From positions 310,001-374,000 of the forward strand of contig CAIKKY010000006.1 in the NCBI GenBank assembly GCA_903828145.1: a stretch of 64,000 bases of DNA, read 5' to 3'. The notes under the pieces were generated by a model, which was not told the origin of the DNA, did no database searches, and worked only from the letters and a program-made list of their open reading frames with translations. This DNA comes from an uncultured Hyphomicrobiales bacterium (lineage in GTDB: Bacteria; Pseudomonadota; Alphaproteobacteria; Rhizobiales; Devosiaceae). Positions 1 to 8,500 of this stretch are shown one piece after another. Made by a program: the position numbers and the translations under genes. The stretch's first letter is position 1; each line of letters begins with the position of its first letter.

Positions 1-2
1 AC

Positions 3-1052
3 CGACTGAATGCCGTTCTCGATGGAACCAAGGCCGCCCTTGACCGGCTGGCCCTCGAGCGCAACCGCCCGTCGCTCGATCCGGCCCGGACCCCGATCCT
101 CGATGACAGCTATGCGCGCAATTTTGCAGCCTATGTGAAGCGCGGTGAGGAAAAGGCCCTGTCGATTGGCAGCAATGCCGATGGTGGCTATCTCGTGCCG
201 CCCGAGACCGAGACCGAGATTTCGCGGCTTCTCGTGCAGGTTTCTCCGCTGCGCTCCCTTGCGACCGTGCGGCAGATTTCGAACATGGTCTATAAAAAGC
301 CGGTCACGACGACTGGCCCGACCGTGGGCTGGAGCACGGAGACGGGGGCTCGAACGGTCACCGCCTCGCAGCAGCTGGATATTCTGACGTTCCCCACCGC
401 TGAACTCTACGCCATGCCTTCGGCCACCACGGCCTTTCTCGATGATACGGCGGTTGATGTCGGTGCCTGGATTGCCGAAGAGGTCAACGCCGCCTTTGCC
501 GCGCAGGAGACCACGGCCTTTGTGACGGGTGACGGGACGAATAAGCCCAAGGGGTTCCTGTCGGAAACGCCAGTGGCCAATAGCAGCTGGGCCTGGGGGA
601 AACTTGGTTATGTTGCCTCGGGCGCGGCTGGCGCTTTGCCCACCCCCAACCCCTCCGATGTGCTGTTCGATCTCGTCTATGCGCTGAAAGCGCAATATCG
701 GCAGAATGCCCGCTGGCTGATGAACCGCCGCACACAGGCTGCGATCCGCAAGTTGAAGGACTCGACCGGCAACTACCTGTGGCAACCGGCGATTACGGCT
801 GCGGGCCGCGCCTCGCTGCTTGGGGTGGAGCTGCTCGAGGTCGAGGACATGCCCGATGTGGCTGCCAATGCCTTCGCCATTGCCTTCGGCGATTTCCGAC
901 GCGGCTATCTGATCGTTGATCGGCTGGGGGTGAACGTGCTGCGCGACCCCTATTCCAACAAGCCCTACGTGATGTTTTACACCACGAAGCGCGTTGGTGG
1001 CGGCGTGCAGGATTATGACGCGATCAAGCTGCTGAAGTTCGCAGCAAGCTGA
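3..1052 (+). CDS. HK97-fold major capsid protein (GTA gp5), 5' end outside window
   Basis: This is the shell protein of a gene transfer agent or phage head. The frame is open from base 3, so the true start lies upstream and 349 C-terminal residues are visible. The first ~45 residues are charged and helical, like the end of the delta/scaffold region that the prohead protease removes. The mature part begins near the GGYLVPPE motif, which is typical of phage_capsid (HK97 gp5) proteins, and the late part carries the usual GDFRRGYLI-type stretch. The genes downstream follow the RcGTA structural order, which supports calling this gp5 rather than an unrelated prophage capsid. It is the first gene seen of a plus-strand run that reaches 9216. 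GTG at 135 is an internal codon and not the start. Confidence 0.93.
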   Translation, partial: RLNAVLDGTKAALDRLALERNRPSLDPARTPILDDSYARNFAAYVKRGEEKALSIGSNADGGYLVPPETETEISRLLVQVSPLRSLATVRQISNMVYKKPVTTTGPTVGWSTETGARTVTASQQLDILTFPTAELYAMPSATTAFLDDTAVDVGAWIAEEVNAAFAAQETTAFVTGDGTNKPKGFLSETPVANSSWAWGKLGYVASGAAGALPTPNPSDVLFDLVYALKAQYRQNARWLMNRRTQAAIRKLKDSTGNYLWQPAITAAGRASLLGVELLEVEDMPDVAANAFAIAFGDFRRGYLIVDRLGVNVLRDPYSNKPYVMFYTTKRVGGGVQDYDAIKLLKFAAS

Positions 1053-1072
1053 TCCGCCCGGCCCGGCGGATC
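1051..1072 (+). other. Intercistronic hairpin after capsid gene
   Basis: A perfect 8-bp stem (GATCCGCC / GGCGGATC) with a 6-nt loop overlaps the capsid stop codon. A second GC palindrome (CCCGGC-C-GCCGGG, 1075-1087) follows. Neither has a T-tract, so they may stabilise the abundant capsid mRNA or reduce read-through rather than terminate fully. This role is inferred. Confidence 0.45.
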
Positions 1073-1111
1073 CTCCCGGCCGCCGGGCCAAACCCTCCCG
1101 TTCAACCTGAG

Positions 1112-1684
1112 ATGACCCTCATGATCTCGACCCGTCTAGTGGGCCCGGCCGAGCTGCCTTTGGCGCTGGCCGAGGTCAAAGCCTGGCTGCGCCTCGATGG
1201 TGCCGATCAGGACGCTGTGGTTTCGACCCTGATCGGGGCCGCCGCCGCGCATGTCGAAAGTGTGCTGGGCCTCGCGCTCATCACCCAGAGCTGGCGGCTG
1301 TCGCTCGACGAGTGGCCGGCCTCGGGCACGGTCCGCCTGCCCATCCGACCGCTGCGGCGTCTCACGGGGCTGCGCAGCTATGGCACCGATGGGGTCGCGC
1401 GGGTCATTCCGCTGGCCGATTGCATCACGGTGACGGGTGGCGCGGCCGAAGTGCGGCTCGGCGCGGGGCTCGTATCACCGGGCCGCTCCCTCGGAATCGA
1501 GATTGATTACGAGGTAGGCTTCGGCGCCGCAGCCGATGTTCCGGCCGATCTTGCGGGCGCAATGCGCCTTCTTGTTGCCTACTGGTTTGAAAATCGCGCG
1601 GCGGTGCTCACTGCAGGCACTGGCGCGGTGGTGCCGGGCAGCTTCGGGGCCCTGGTCGCCCCGTGGCGACCGGCCCGGCTCTAG
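1112..1684 (+). CDS. Head-tail connector / adaptor protein (GTA gp6)
   Basis: The 190-residue protein resembles the phage head-tail connector family (phiE125 gp8 / HK97 gp6-like), which forms a ring below the portal. The N-terminal half (PLALAEVKAWLRLDGADQD, then a helical stretch) is the usual hallmark: an acidic helix that starts 'AEVKAWLRL' and is followed by 'D..I..L..AA...E'. A beta-rich middle (residues ~60-150) and a helical tail follow. The length fits RcGTA gp6. It lies 59 bp after the capsid gene and 9 bp before the next gene. A second ATG nine bases in is also possible, because no strong ribosome-binding site decides the start. Confidence 0.85.
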   Translation: MTLMISTRLVGPAELPLALAEVKAWLRLDGADQDAVVSTLIGAAAAHVESVLGLALITQSWRLSLDEWPASGTVRLPIRPLRRLTGLRSYGTDGVARVIPLADCITVTGGAAEVRLGAGLVSPGRSLGIEIDYEVGFGAAADVPADLAGAMRLLVAYWFENRAAVLTAGTGAVVPGSFGALVAPWRPARL

Positions 1685-1693
1685 GGGCGCGCC

Positions 1694-2092
1694 ATGACCC
1701 ATGCCGCAACCCGGCTCGAGCGGGCACTGCTTGTTGCCCTCAGGGCCGATCCCGCGCTCAAGGCGCTCGTCGGCGCCTCGATTTACGAAGCACCGCCCCC
1801 CGGCGGGCGAGCCCCCGATATTGCCCTCATCCAGCACGATCTCAGCCCGCGCGATGCGGATCTGGTTGCAGGCCATGAACACCGCCTGGTGTTTCAGCTC
1901 CGCGCGAGCGGTGCGGCCAAAAAGCCGGTGCACGATATGGCCGAACGTATTGCCGCCGTGCTGGCGGCGCTTGTGCCCGCAGATATCGCGATCAGCCTTC
2001 GCCGCCTCGATACCCTCGAGACCAGCGTCGATGCCGTAAAGCGCGAGGCCAATGGCCGACTGGTCGTGCGGCTCTTTTCCGACACCCCGTAA
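1694..2092 (+). CDS. DUF3168 tail terminator protein (GTA gp8)
   Basis: The 132-residue protein matches the DUF3168 family, called gp8 in RcGTA, which caps the tail where it meets the head. Visible hallmarks are the N-terminal helix 'LERALLVALRADPALKALVG', the 'YEAPPP' turn, and the late 'RRLDTLETSVD' / 'VKREANGRLVVRLF' region. It starts only 9 bp after gp6, where RcGTA would carry gp7 (head closure/stopper). No reading frame of suitable size exists between them, so gp7 is absent here or encoded elsewhere. Confidence 0.83.
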   Translation: MTHAATRLERALLVALRADPALKALVGASIYEAPPPGGRAPDIALIQHDLSPRDADLVAGHEHRLVFQLRASGAAKKPVHDMAERIAAVLAALVPADIAISLRRLDTLETSVDAVKREANGRLVVRLFSDTP

Positions 2093-2107
2093 CAACTGGA
2101 GACTGCC

Positions 2108-2521
2108 ATGGCTGCCCAAAGCGGCAAGGACATGTTGCTGAAGCTCGACCAAACGGGGTCGGGCTCTTTTCTCACCGTCGCCGGGCTCCGCACCCGCGCG
2201 CTCAGCTTCAACGCCGGGATCGTCGATACCACCGATGCCGAAAGCGCCGGGCGCTGGCGGGAATTGCTGGCGGGGGGCGGGCTGAAGCGCGCCCAGATCA
2301 CCGGATCGGGCATTTTCAAAGACCAGACCTCCGATCAGATCATGCGCACGCTGTTCTTCGCCGGCACGATCCGCTCCTGGCAGGTCGTCCTGCCCGAGTT
2401 GGGCATAGTCGATGGCCCGTTCCAGATCACGGCGCTCGAATTCACCGGCGATTACAGCGCCGAGGTCAGCTTTGACCTGACGCTCGAAAGCGCCGGTCAG
2501 CTCAATTTCACGCCCCTGTGA
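2108..2521 (+). CDS. Major tail tube protein, TP901-1 family (GTA gp9)
   Basis: The 137-residue protein carries the pattern of the phage major tail protein TP901-1 family: 'AAQSGKDMLLKLD' at the N terminus, 'VAGLRTRALSFNAG..DTTDAES.GRWRELL' in the first third, and 'SGSGIFKDQ'-like and 'FEVSFDLTLESAG' strands later. It would polymerise into the tail tube. A GGAG ribosome-binding site lies upstream of the ATG. The stop codon overlaps the region of the next ribosome-binding site, so translation is probably coupled to gp10. Confidence 0.9.
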   Translation: MAAQSGKDMLLKLDQTGSGSFLTVAGLRTRALSFNAGIVDTTDAESAGRWRELLAGGGLKRAQITGSGIFKDQTSDQIMRTLFFAGTIRSWQVVLPELGIVDGPFQITALEFTGDYSAEVSFDLTLESAGQLNFTPL

Positions 2522-2532
2522 GGGAGAGGGAT

Positions 2533-2844
2533 ATGGCGAACCCGCATCGCGGTGAAGTGGCGGCGCGCATTGGCGGCCGGGACATGACGCTCTGCCTCAC
2601 GCTCGGGGCCCTCGCCGAACTCGAGGCCCGGCTGGGCGGCGGCGATCTCGTCGGGCTCGGTGCGCGCTTTGCCGAGGGCCGGATTTCAGCCCGCGACCTG
2701 ACGGCGATTCTGGGGGCCGGGTTGCGGGGTGCCGGCAACGCGATGTCCGACGACGAGCTGGCGCGCCTGCCCATTGAGGGCGGCGTGCGCGGCGCGGCCG
2801 AAATCGCGGTCAAACTGCTGACCTACGCGTTTGGAGAGAGCTGA
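2533..2844 (+). CDS. GTA gp10, tail assembly chaperone-like protein
   Basis: The 103-residue protein matches the 'gene transfer agent family protein' gp10. It starts MANPHRGEVAARIGGR and contains a helical 'LTLGALAELEARLG' segment. These small proteins take the place of tail-assembly chaperones between the tube and tape-measure genes. ATG 2533 is chosen because an AGGGAGAGG ribosome-binding site lies just before it. A GTG fifteen bases earlier overlaps the gp9 stop and is less likely. Its end overlaps the next start (ATGA). Confidence 0.85.
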   Translation: MANPHRGEVAARIGGRDMTLCLTLGALAELEARLGGGDLVGLGARFAEGRISARDLTAILGAGLRGAGNAMSDDELARLPIEGGVRGAAEIAVKLLTYAFGES

Positions 2845-3044
2845 TGGCAGGCCTCGACTGGACCGGACTCATGGCATTGGGGCTCGGAAGGCTCGGGCTC
2901 TCGGCCCGCGATTTCTGGGCCCTGAGCCCCCGGGAACTGGCCGCCATGCTCAAGGGGCGTGGCCTGACCGGCAGCGCGCCCCCCACGCGGCAGAGCCTCG
3001 AAGCGCTGATGCGCGCCTTCCCCGATGGAGACCCCCATGCCTGA
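2844..3044 (+). CDS. Phage tail assembly chaperone (GTA gp10.1, DUF2376/rcc01693-like)
   Basis: This 66-residue helical protein contains 'LGLSARDFWALSPRELAAML', the hallmark of the small GTA tail chaperone located between gp10 and gp11. The phenylalanine-tryptophan 'DFW' and 'SPREL' core is conserved in the family. It is translated from an ATG that overlaps the gp10 stop, and its end overlaps the start of the tape measure gene by 8 bases, so the three are probably made in fixed ratio. Confidence 0.85.
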   Translation: MAGLDWTGLMALGLGRLGLSARDFWALSPRELAAMLKGRGLTGSAPPTRQSLEALMRAFPDGDPHA

Positions 3045-3582
3045 TCGTCCGCTCGACCCCGCCACATTTCGCACTGCCGATCTTTCCGGATTGTCGGGCG
3101 AGCTGGAACGCGTCGGCCGCCTCGCCGAGAGCGTCGGCCGCAGCCTCACCCGGGCGCTGACCGGCGCCATGCGCGACGGCAAAGCGCTTGAAACCGTGCT
3201 CGCCGGGCTGGCCGCCAACCTCGCTGACCTCGTTTTGGCCGAGGCCCTCAAGCCGGTCGGTGCGCTCGCGGCCAATGCGCTGAGTGGCGCGATGGCCGGG
3301 GGCCTGCCAATCAAGGCCTTCGCCAAGGGCGGCGTGCTCAATGCCCCGGCTTATTTCCCCATGGCGGGCGGGCTTGGGCTGGCCGGGGAACGCGGCGCTG
3401 AAGCGATCATGCCGCTGGCGCGCGGGCCCGATGGCCGCCTTGGCCTTGCTGCGCCGGCCGCTGGCGCTGTGCAGGTCACCTTCAATGTCACGACCCCCGA
3501 CGCCCGCAGTTTTGCCGCCAGCGAGGCCGAACTCTCGGCGCTGCTGCTGCGCGCGGTGCGGCGCGGCACCCGGGCCAGCTGA
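3037..3582 (+). CDS. Short tail tape measure protein (GTA gp11)
   Basis: The 181-residue protein fits the very short tape measure of RcGTA-like particles. Helical heptad-like segments (residues ~10-90, 'LSGELERVGRLAESVGRSL') are followed by a Gly/Ala-rich region and 'FAKGGVLNAPAYFPMAGG' and 'GERGAEAIMPL', the conserved C-terminal motif of lambda-type tape measure proteins. ATG 3037 is preferred over the in-frame ATG 3025 because GGAG at 3027-3030 is correctly spaced for it. It lies between the chaperone and the distal tail protein. Confidence 0.85.
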   Translation: MPDRPLDPATFRTADLSGLSGELERVGRLAESVGRSLTRALTGAMRDGKALETVLAGLAANLADLVLAEALKPVGALAANALSGAMAGGLPIKAFAKGGVLNAPAYFPMAGGLGLAGERGAEAIMPLARGPDGRLGLAAPAAGAVQVTFNVTTPDARSFAASEAELSALLLRAVRRGTRAS

Positions 3583-3593
3583 GGAGTGTTGCC

Positions 3594-4220
3594 ATGGCGT
3601 TTCATGCCATCCGGTTTCCGATTGATATCGCGCTGGGTGCGCATGGCGGCCCCGAACGGGCCACCGATATTGTCACCCTTGAATCCGGCCGCGAGGAGCG
3701 CAACCAGCGCTGGGCGCAGTCACGACGGCGCTACAATGCCGGGTACGGGGTCAAGTCCCGCGCTGATCTTCTGGCCGTGCTCGCCTTTTTCGAAGAGCGT
3801 CGTGGTCGGCTGCATGGGTTCCTGTGGCGCGATCCGCTCGATTTCAGCACCAGTGGCACGGCAACGCCTGGCCCGCTCGACGAGCTGATTGGCACGGGCG
3901 ATGGCACGACCCGGGTCTTTCAGCTCGTGCGCCGGTATGGGGCGCGGTTCGACCCCTATGTGCGGCCCATCACCAAGCCCGTGGCAGGCTCGCTGCGCGT
4001 CGCCGTGGCGGGCACGGAACTGCCTGGCACCGGCTTTACGCTCGATCCGGATACCGGGCTTGTCACGCTCAAGACCGCCCCCGCGCTCCGCACCGAAATC
4101 CGCGCCGGGTTTCTATTCGATGTGCCAGTGCGCTTCGATACCGATCGGCTCGATATGGCGCTCACCCATTTCGATGCCGGGGAATGGCTTGATATTCCGA
4201 TCATCGAGGTGCGCCTGTGA
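3594..4220 (+). CDS. DUF2460 distal tail protein (GTA gp12)
   Basis: The 208-residue protein belongs to DUF2460 (TIGR02217), the distal tail ring of RcGTA. Diagnostic stretches are 'MAFHAIRFPIDIALGAHGGPE', 'SGREERNQRWAQSRRRYNAGYGVKS', 'VLAFFEERRGRLHGFLWRDP' and the C-terminal 'FDTDRLD' / 'IPIIEVRL'. A GAGGAG ribosome-binding site precedes the ATG. The stop overlaps the GTG start of gp13. Confidence 0.92.
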   Translation: MAFHAIRFPIDIALGAHGGPERATDIVTLESGREERNQRWAQSRRRYNAGYGVKSRADLLAVLAFFEERRGRLHGFLWRDPLDFSTSGTATPGPLDELIGTGDGTTRVFQLVRRYGARFDPYVRPITKPVAGSLRVAVAGTELPGTGFTLDPDTGLVTLKTAPALRTEIRAGFLFDVPVRFDTDRLDMALTHFDAGEWLDIPIIEVRL

Positions 4221-5101
4221 GAGCGTTTTCACCGGAATTTGCCGCCCATTTGCTCAAGGACGGTACGACGCTCGCCACCTGCTGGCGGCTGACGCGCGCG
4301 GATTCACTGGTGCTCGGTTTCACCGACCATGACCAGCCCCTCAGTTTTGATGGCACGCGGTTTGAAGCGACCGGCGGGCTTGCGGGCAGCGAGGGCGCCA
4401 ACAAGCTCGGCGCCCAGATCGACACCAGCGAGATCAGCGGCATCATCACCTCCGACCGCATCACCGCGACGGATATCGAGATGGGCCGCTATGATGGTGC
4501 TCGCGTTGAAATCTTCCGGGTCAACTGGATGAACCTCAGTGAGCGGGCGCGCCTCGGCACCGCGACAATCGGGACGATCACACGCGAAGACCGCCGCTTC
4601 ACGGCCGAGTTGCGGGCCGACAGTGGCGCCCTCAACACAGCAGGGGGCCGGGTCTATAGCGCGCTCTGCGACGCCGAATTAGGCGATGCGCGCTGCACCG
4701 TGTCCCTTGCGGCCTCGGGTGTCGATGTGCGCGTGCTGGCGACCAATGATCGGCACCGGCTGACCGTCGCGGGCCTCGAGGGGGCCAGCCCCGAGCGCTT
4801 CACCGCCGGGCTGGGCCGCTGGCTGTCGGGGCCGCGCGCGGGCCTCGTGGATCGCATTGCGACCATCGAGCGGCGTGGGACGGCCGATATCATCGGCTTC
4901 ACTGAGCCCGTGAGCGATTTTGTGAAGCCTGACGATCGGCTTCGCTTAAGCCCCGGTTGCGACCGGCGCTTTGCCACCTGTCGCGATGTGTTTGCCAACA
5001 GCATCAACTTTCGCGGCTTTCCCCATGTGCCGGGCACGGATTTCGTGCTGCGCCTCCCCAAGACCGGCGACACGCTCAATGGTGGAGCCCTCGTATCATG
5101 A
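4217..5101 (+). CDS. DUF2163 / BR0599 tail hub protein (GTA gp13)
   Basis: The 294-residue protein is the baseplate hub of GTA tails. Residues ~1-165 form the DUF2163 domain and ~205-285 the phage_BR0599 domain, with its typical 'PGCDRRFATC' followed by 'NFRGFPHVPG'. Cysteines at about 151, 160, 248 and 255 are spaced as in RcGTA gp13, where an iron-sulfur cluster has been reported. All four are kept here, so a cluster is plausible. The start is GTG in a GTGA overlap with gp12. The end overlaps gp14 (ATGA). Confidence 0.93.
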   Translation: MRAFSPEFAAHLLKDGTTLATCWRLTRADSLVLGFTDHDQPLSFDGTRFEATGGLAGSEGANKLGAQIDTSEISGIITSDRITATDIEMGRYDGARVEIFRVNWMNLSERARLGTATIGTITREDRRFTAELRADSGALNTAGGRVYSALCDAELGDARCTVSLAASGVDVRVLATNDRHRLTVAGLEGASPERFTAGLGRWLSGPRAGLVDRIATIERRGTADIIGFTEPVSDFVKPDDRLRLSPGCDRRFATCRDVFANSINFRGFPHVPGTDFVLRLPKTGDTLNGGALVS

Positions 5102-5508
5102 CCCGCCCGGACGAGATCATTGCCGCGGCGCGCAGCTTTTTAGGCACGCCCTATCGCCATCGCGCCTCGGTGCCGGGGGCGGGGGCTGATTGCCTCGGGC
5201 TGATTATCGGTGTCGCCCGCACGCTTTATGGCAACACCCCCGATCTGCCCCCCTATGGGCCCGATTGGCGGGACAATCGCCATCGCCGCGCGCTCGAAGC
5301 GCTGGCCGACACCTGGCTTATCCGCACCGCCGCACCCGGGCCCGGTGCCGTGCTGCTCTTCAGGCTGGGCCCCACGCCGCTGCCGCGCCATTGCGGCATT
5401 CTCACGGGGCCCGACCAGTTCATCCATGCGCAGGAAGGGCTCGGCGTTGTCGAAGCCAGTCTTGGTCCCTGGGCCGAGCGCGTGAGCGGCAGCTTCCTGT
5501 TCCCCTGA
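5098..5508 (+). CDS. NlpC/P60 peptidase (GTA gp14)
   Basis: The 136-residue protein is a phage-type NlpC/P60 cysteine peptidase carried by the tail and expected to cut peptidoglycan stems during DNA delivery. The start MTRPDEIIAAARSFLGTPYRH and the catalytic 'GADCLGL' (Cys32) are clear. His98 in 'RHCGIL' and the following 'HA' region supply the rest of the active site. The start at 5098 overlaps the gp13 stop by four bases. An upstream in-frame ATG at 4957 lies inside gp13 and is rejected. Confidence 0.93.
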   Translation: MTRPDEIIAAARSFLGTPYRHRASVPGAGADCLGLIIGVARTLYGNTPDLPPYGPDWRDNRHRRALEALADTWLIRTAAPGPGAVLLFRLGPTPLPRHCGILTGPDQFIHAQEGLGVVEASLGPWAERVSGSFLFP

Positions 5509-5529
5509 TATCTCTTTCTGGAGCCGACT

Positions 5530-8500
5530 ATGGCGACACTTGCCCTTTCACTGACCGGACAGGCGGCGGGGGCGGCCCTCGGCGGGCCGGTCGGCGCAGC
5601 GCTGGGCCGCTCGCTGGGCGCCCTGGCGGGCAATGCGCTCGACCATGCCCTCGTTGACCCCAAAGCCGCTGCGGTCACGCCCGATATCCGCCTCAGCGGG
5701 TCTTCCGAAGGTGGCGGCATTCCGCGGCTTTACGGCTGGGTGCGGGTCGCCGGGAACATCATCTGGGCCAGTGCGCTCGAAAAGCTGGCCGCCGAAACCC
5801 GGGGCGGCAAGGGCACCTCCAGCGCCAGTGGCGACCGCATCGTCGCCAGCTTTGCGCTCGGACTGGGGCAGGGCGTGGTGCAGCGGCTTGGCCGCATCTG
5901 GGCGGATGGCGACCTGCTCGACCCCAGCGAAATCACGCTGCGCTTTTACCGGGGCGATGACAGCCAGATGCCCGATAGCCTGATCGAAGCGCGGCAGGGC
6001 CGGGGCAATGCCCCCGCCTATCGCGGGCTCTGTTACCTCGTGTTTGAGCGCCTGCCGCTCGAGCGTTTTGGCAACCGCATTCCCAACATCACGGTGGAAC
6101 TCTGCCGCCTCGTGGGCGATCTTGAGCCCGCCATCCGCTCGGTGACCATCATCCCCGGCGCCACCGAATATGGCTATGATCCAGTACCCCGGGTGCGGGT
6201 GCTCGGCGCAGGCCGCGCCACCGGCGAAAACCAGCACCAGTCGGCCTTTGCGTCCGACTGGACGCTGGCGATCAATGATCTCCTGAGCCTCTGTCCCAAC
6301 CTCACCCATGTGGCGCTGGTGGTCGCGTGGTTTGGGACTGATCTGCGCGCCGCATCCTGCCGCATCCGCCCGGCGGTCGAGGCCCGAGACCGGGTGGTCA
6401 AGGGTACACCGTGGTCGGTGGCCGGGCTGACCCGCGCCACGGCTGCGCTGGTCAGCCGCGTCGGCGCGGCCCCGGCCTATGGCGGCACGCCGTCTGACAG
6501 CACGGTGCGGGCCGCCATCGCCGATCTCAGGGCGCGCGGCCTTGCTGTCACGCTTTACCCCATGATCCTCATGGATATTCCGGCCGCCAACCCGGCGGGC
6601 CAGCCGCCCTATCCGTGGCGGGGCCGGATTACCCTCACCCCGGGGGCCGAGGGCACGGCGGCAGCGGCGCGCGAGATTGACAGCTTCATGGGCACGGCCA
6701 CCGATTGGGGCTACCGCCGCTTCATCACTCATTATGCGACGCTCGCCCGCGATACGGGCGTCGAAGCGCTGATCATCGGCTCTGAAATGGTGGGGTTGAC
6801 CCCGGCGCGCAGCGCCCCGCTGAGCTTTCCCTTTGTCGATGCACTCATGGGGCTCGCCCGCGATATCCGTCGGCTCGCGCCTGCGCTCAAGCTCACCTAT
6901 GCCGCTGACTGGACCGAATATGCGGGCACCTCGCCCGCCACGGCACCGGGGGACCGGCTGTTCCCGCTCGATGCCCTCTGGGCCGCGCCGGAAATCGATG
7001 CCGTGGGCATTGATTGCTACATGCCCATCGCCGATTGGCGCGAGGGCACCGATCACCCCGATTGGCTCAGGGCCGATGGACCCTATGACCTCGGTTACCT
7101 CACGGCTGGCGTGACTGGCGGTGAGGGCTTCGACTGGTACTACAAGAGCGAAGCCGACCGGCAGAAGGCGCTCCGCACCCCCATCCGCGATGGCGCCTTT
7201 GGCGAGGATTGGATCTGGCGCGTCAAGGATATCGCTGCCTGGTGGAGCAATCGCCACTACACCCGGCTGGGGGGACAGCGCGCCACGACGCCCACCCCAT
7301 GGCAGCCGGGCATGAAGCCGATCTGGTTCACCGAACTGGGGGCCGGCGCGGTCGACAAGGCCGCCAATGCCCCCAATGTCTTCACCGACAAAAAGAGCAG
7401 CGAGGATGCACGGCCGCCGTTTTCCTCAGCCGCGCCCGACGCTCTCGCGCAGCGGCAGGCGCTGAGGGCCCATCTCGCGCTCTGGCAGGGCCCGAAGTTT
7501 CGCGCCATGGTTGGGCGCATCACGCTGTGGACCTGGGATGCGCGCTGCTATCCCGCCTTTCCCACCCGCACCGATGTCTGGGCCGACGGCGCAAACCATG
7601 CCACCGGCCATTGGCTGAATGGACGCCTGGGCTGCCTCGCGAGCGATGAACTCGCGCGCGCCATTGCCCGCGACTTTTCCATCACCCTCAGCGCCGATAG
7701 CGCCGCGCCGCTCATCAGCGGGCTGGTGCTTGAGGGCACGGCCACCGCGCGCGAGGCGCTCGAAGCGCTGGGCGAAGCCACGGGGCTGGTTCTGTCGGCG
7801 GGCGAAGGTGGCCTTCGCCTCAGCCGCACGGCTGAGCGCGACGCGATCACCATCAGCGATCGGGTGGCGGGTGCCGACGCTGGTCTGCGGTTCCACCGCG
7901 CCGATCCCGGCGACATCCCCGGGCGGCTGGTGCTGAGCTATGCCGATCGCGAGCGCGACTATGCAGCCGCCGCGATCACCATCGCCCGGCCGGGCAGCGG
8001 CCCGCTGGTGCAGCGCGCCAGTCCGCTGGTGCTTGACGCCAGTGCCGCCCGCCGCGTGGCGGAGAGTGCGCTTGCAGCCCGCGTCAGCGGTGCCGATGGC
8101 CTTGACCTCACCCTGCCGCCCTCGCTGCTGGCGCTGGAGCCGGGTGATCTGATCCGGCTCGCAGACGCGCCCGAGCTTTATGAAATCACTGAAATCCGCG
8201 ATGGCCTCAGCCGGCGGGTCAGCGCGCGGGTGCGGGGCGGGCTCATTCCGACCACGGTCGACAGTGGCCGCACCCCGAGCCCGCCGCAACCGGCGGTCAT
8301 GGGCGGTGAACCGCATGTTGTCATCGGCCAACTGCCCGGCCTTCCTGAAAGCCCTGGCCAGTCGCGGCTGTTCATGGCCGGGTTCATGGTGCCCTGGCCC
8401 GGCGACATCACGCTGGCCGATGCCGACACGGGCACGATCCGCGCGCGCCTCAGCCAACCGGCCGCGACCGGCGAACTCGCCGCGCCGCTCCCCGCTCTCG

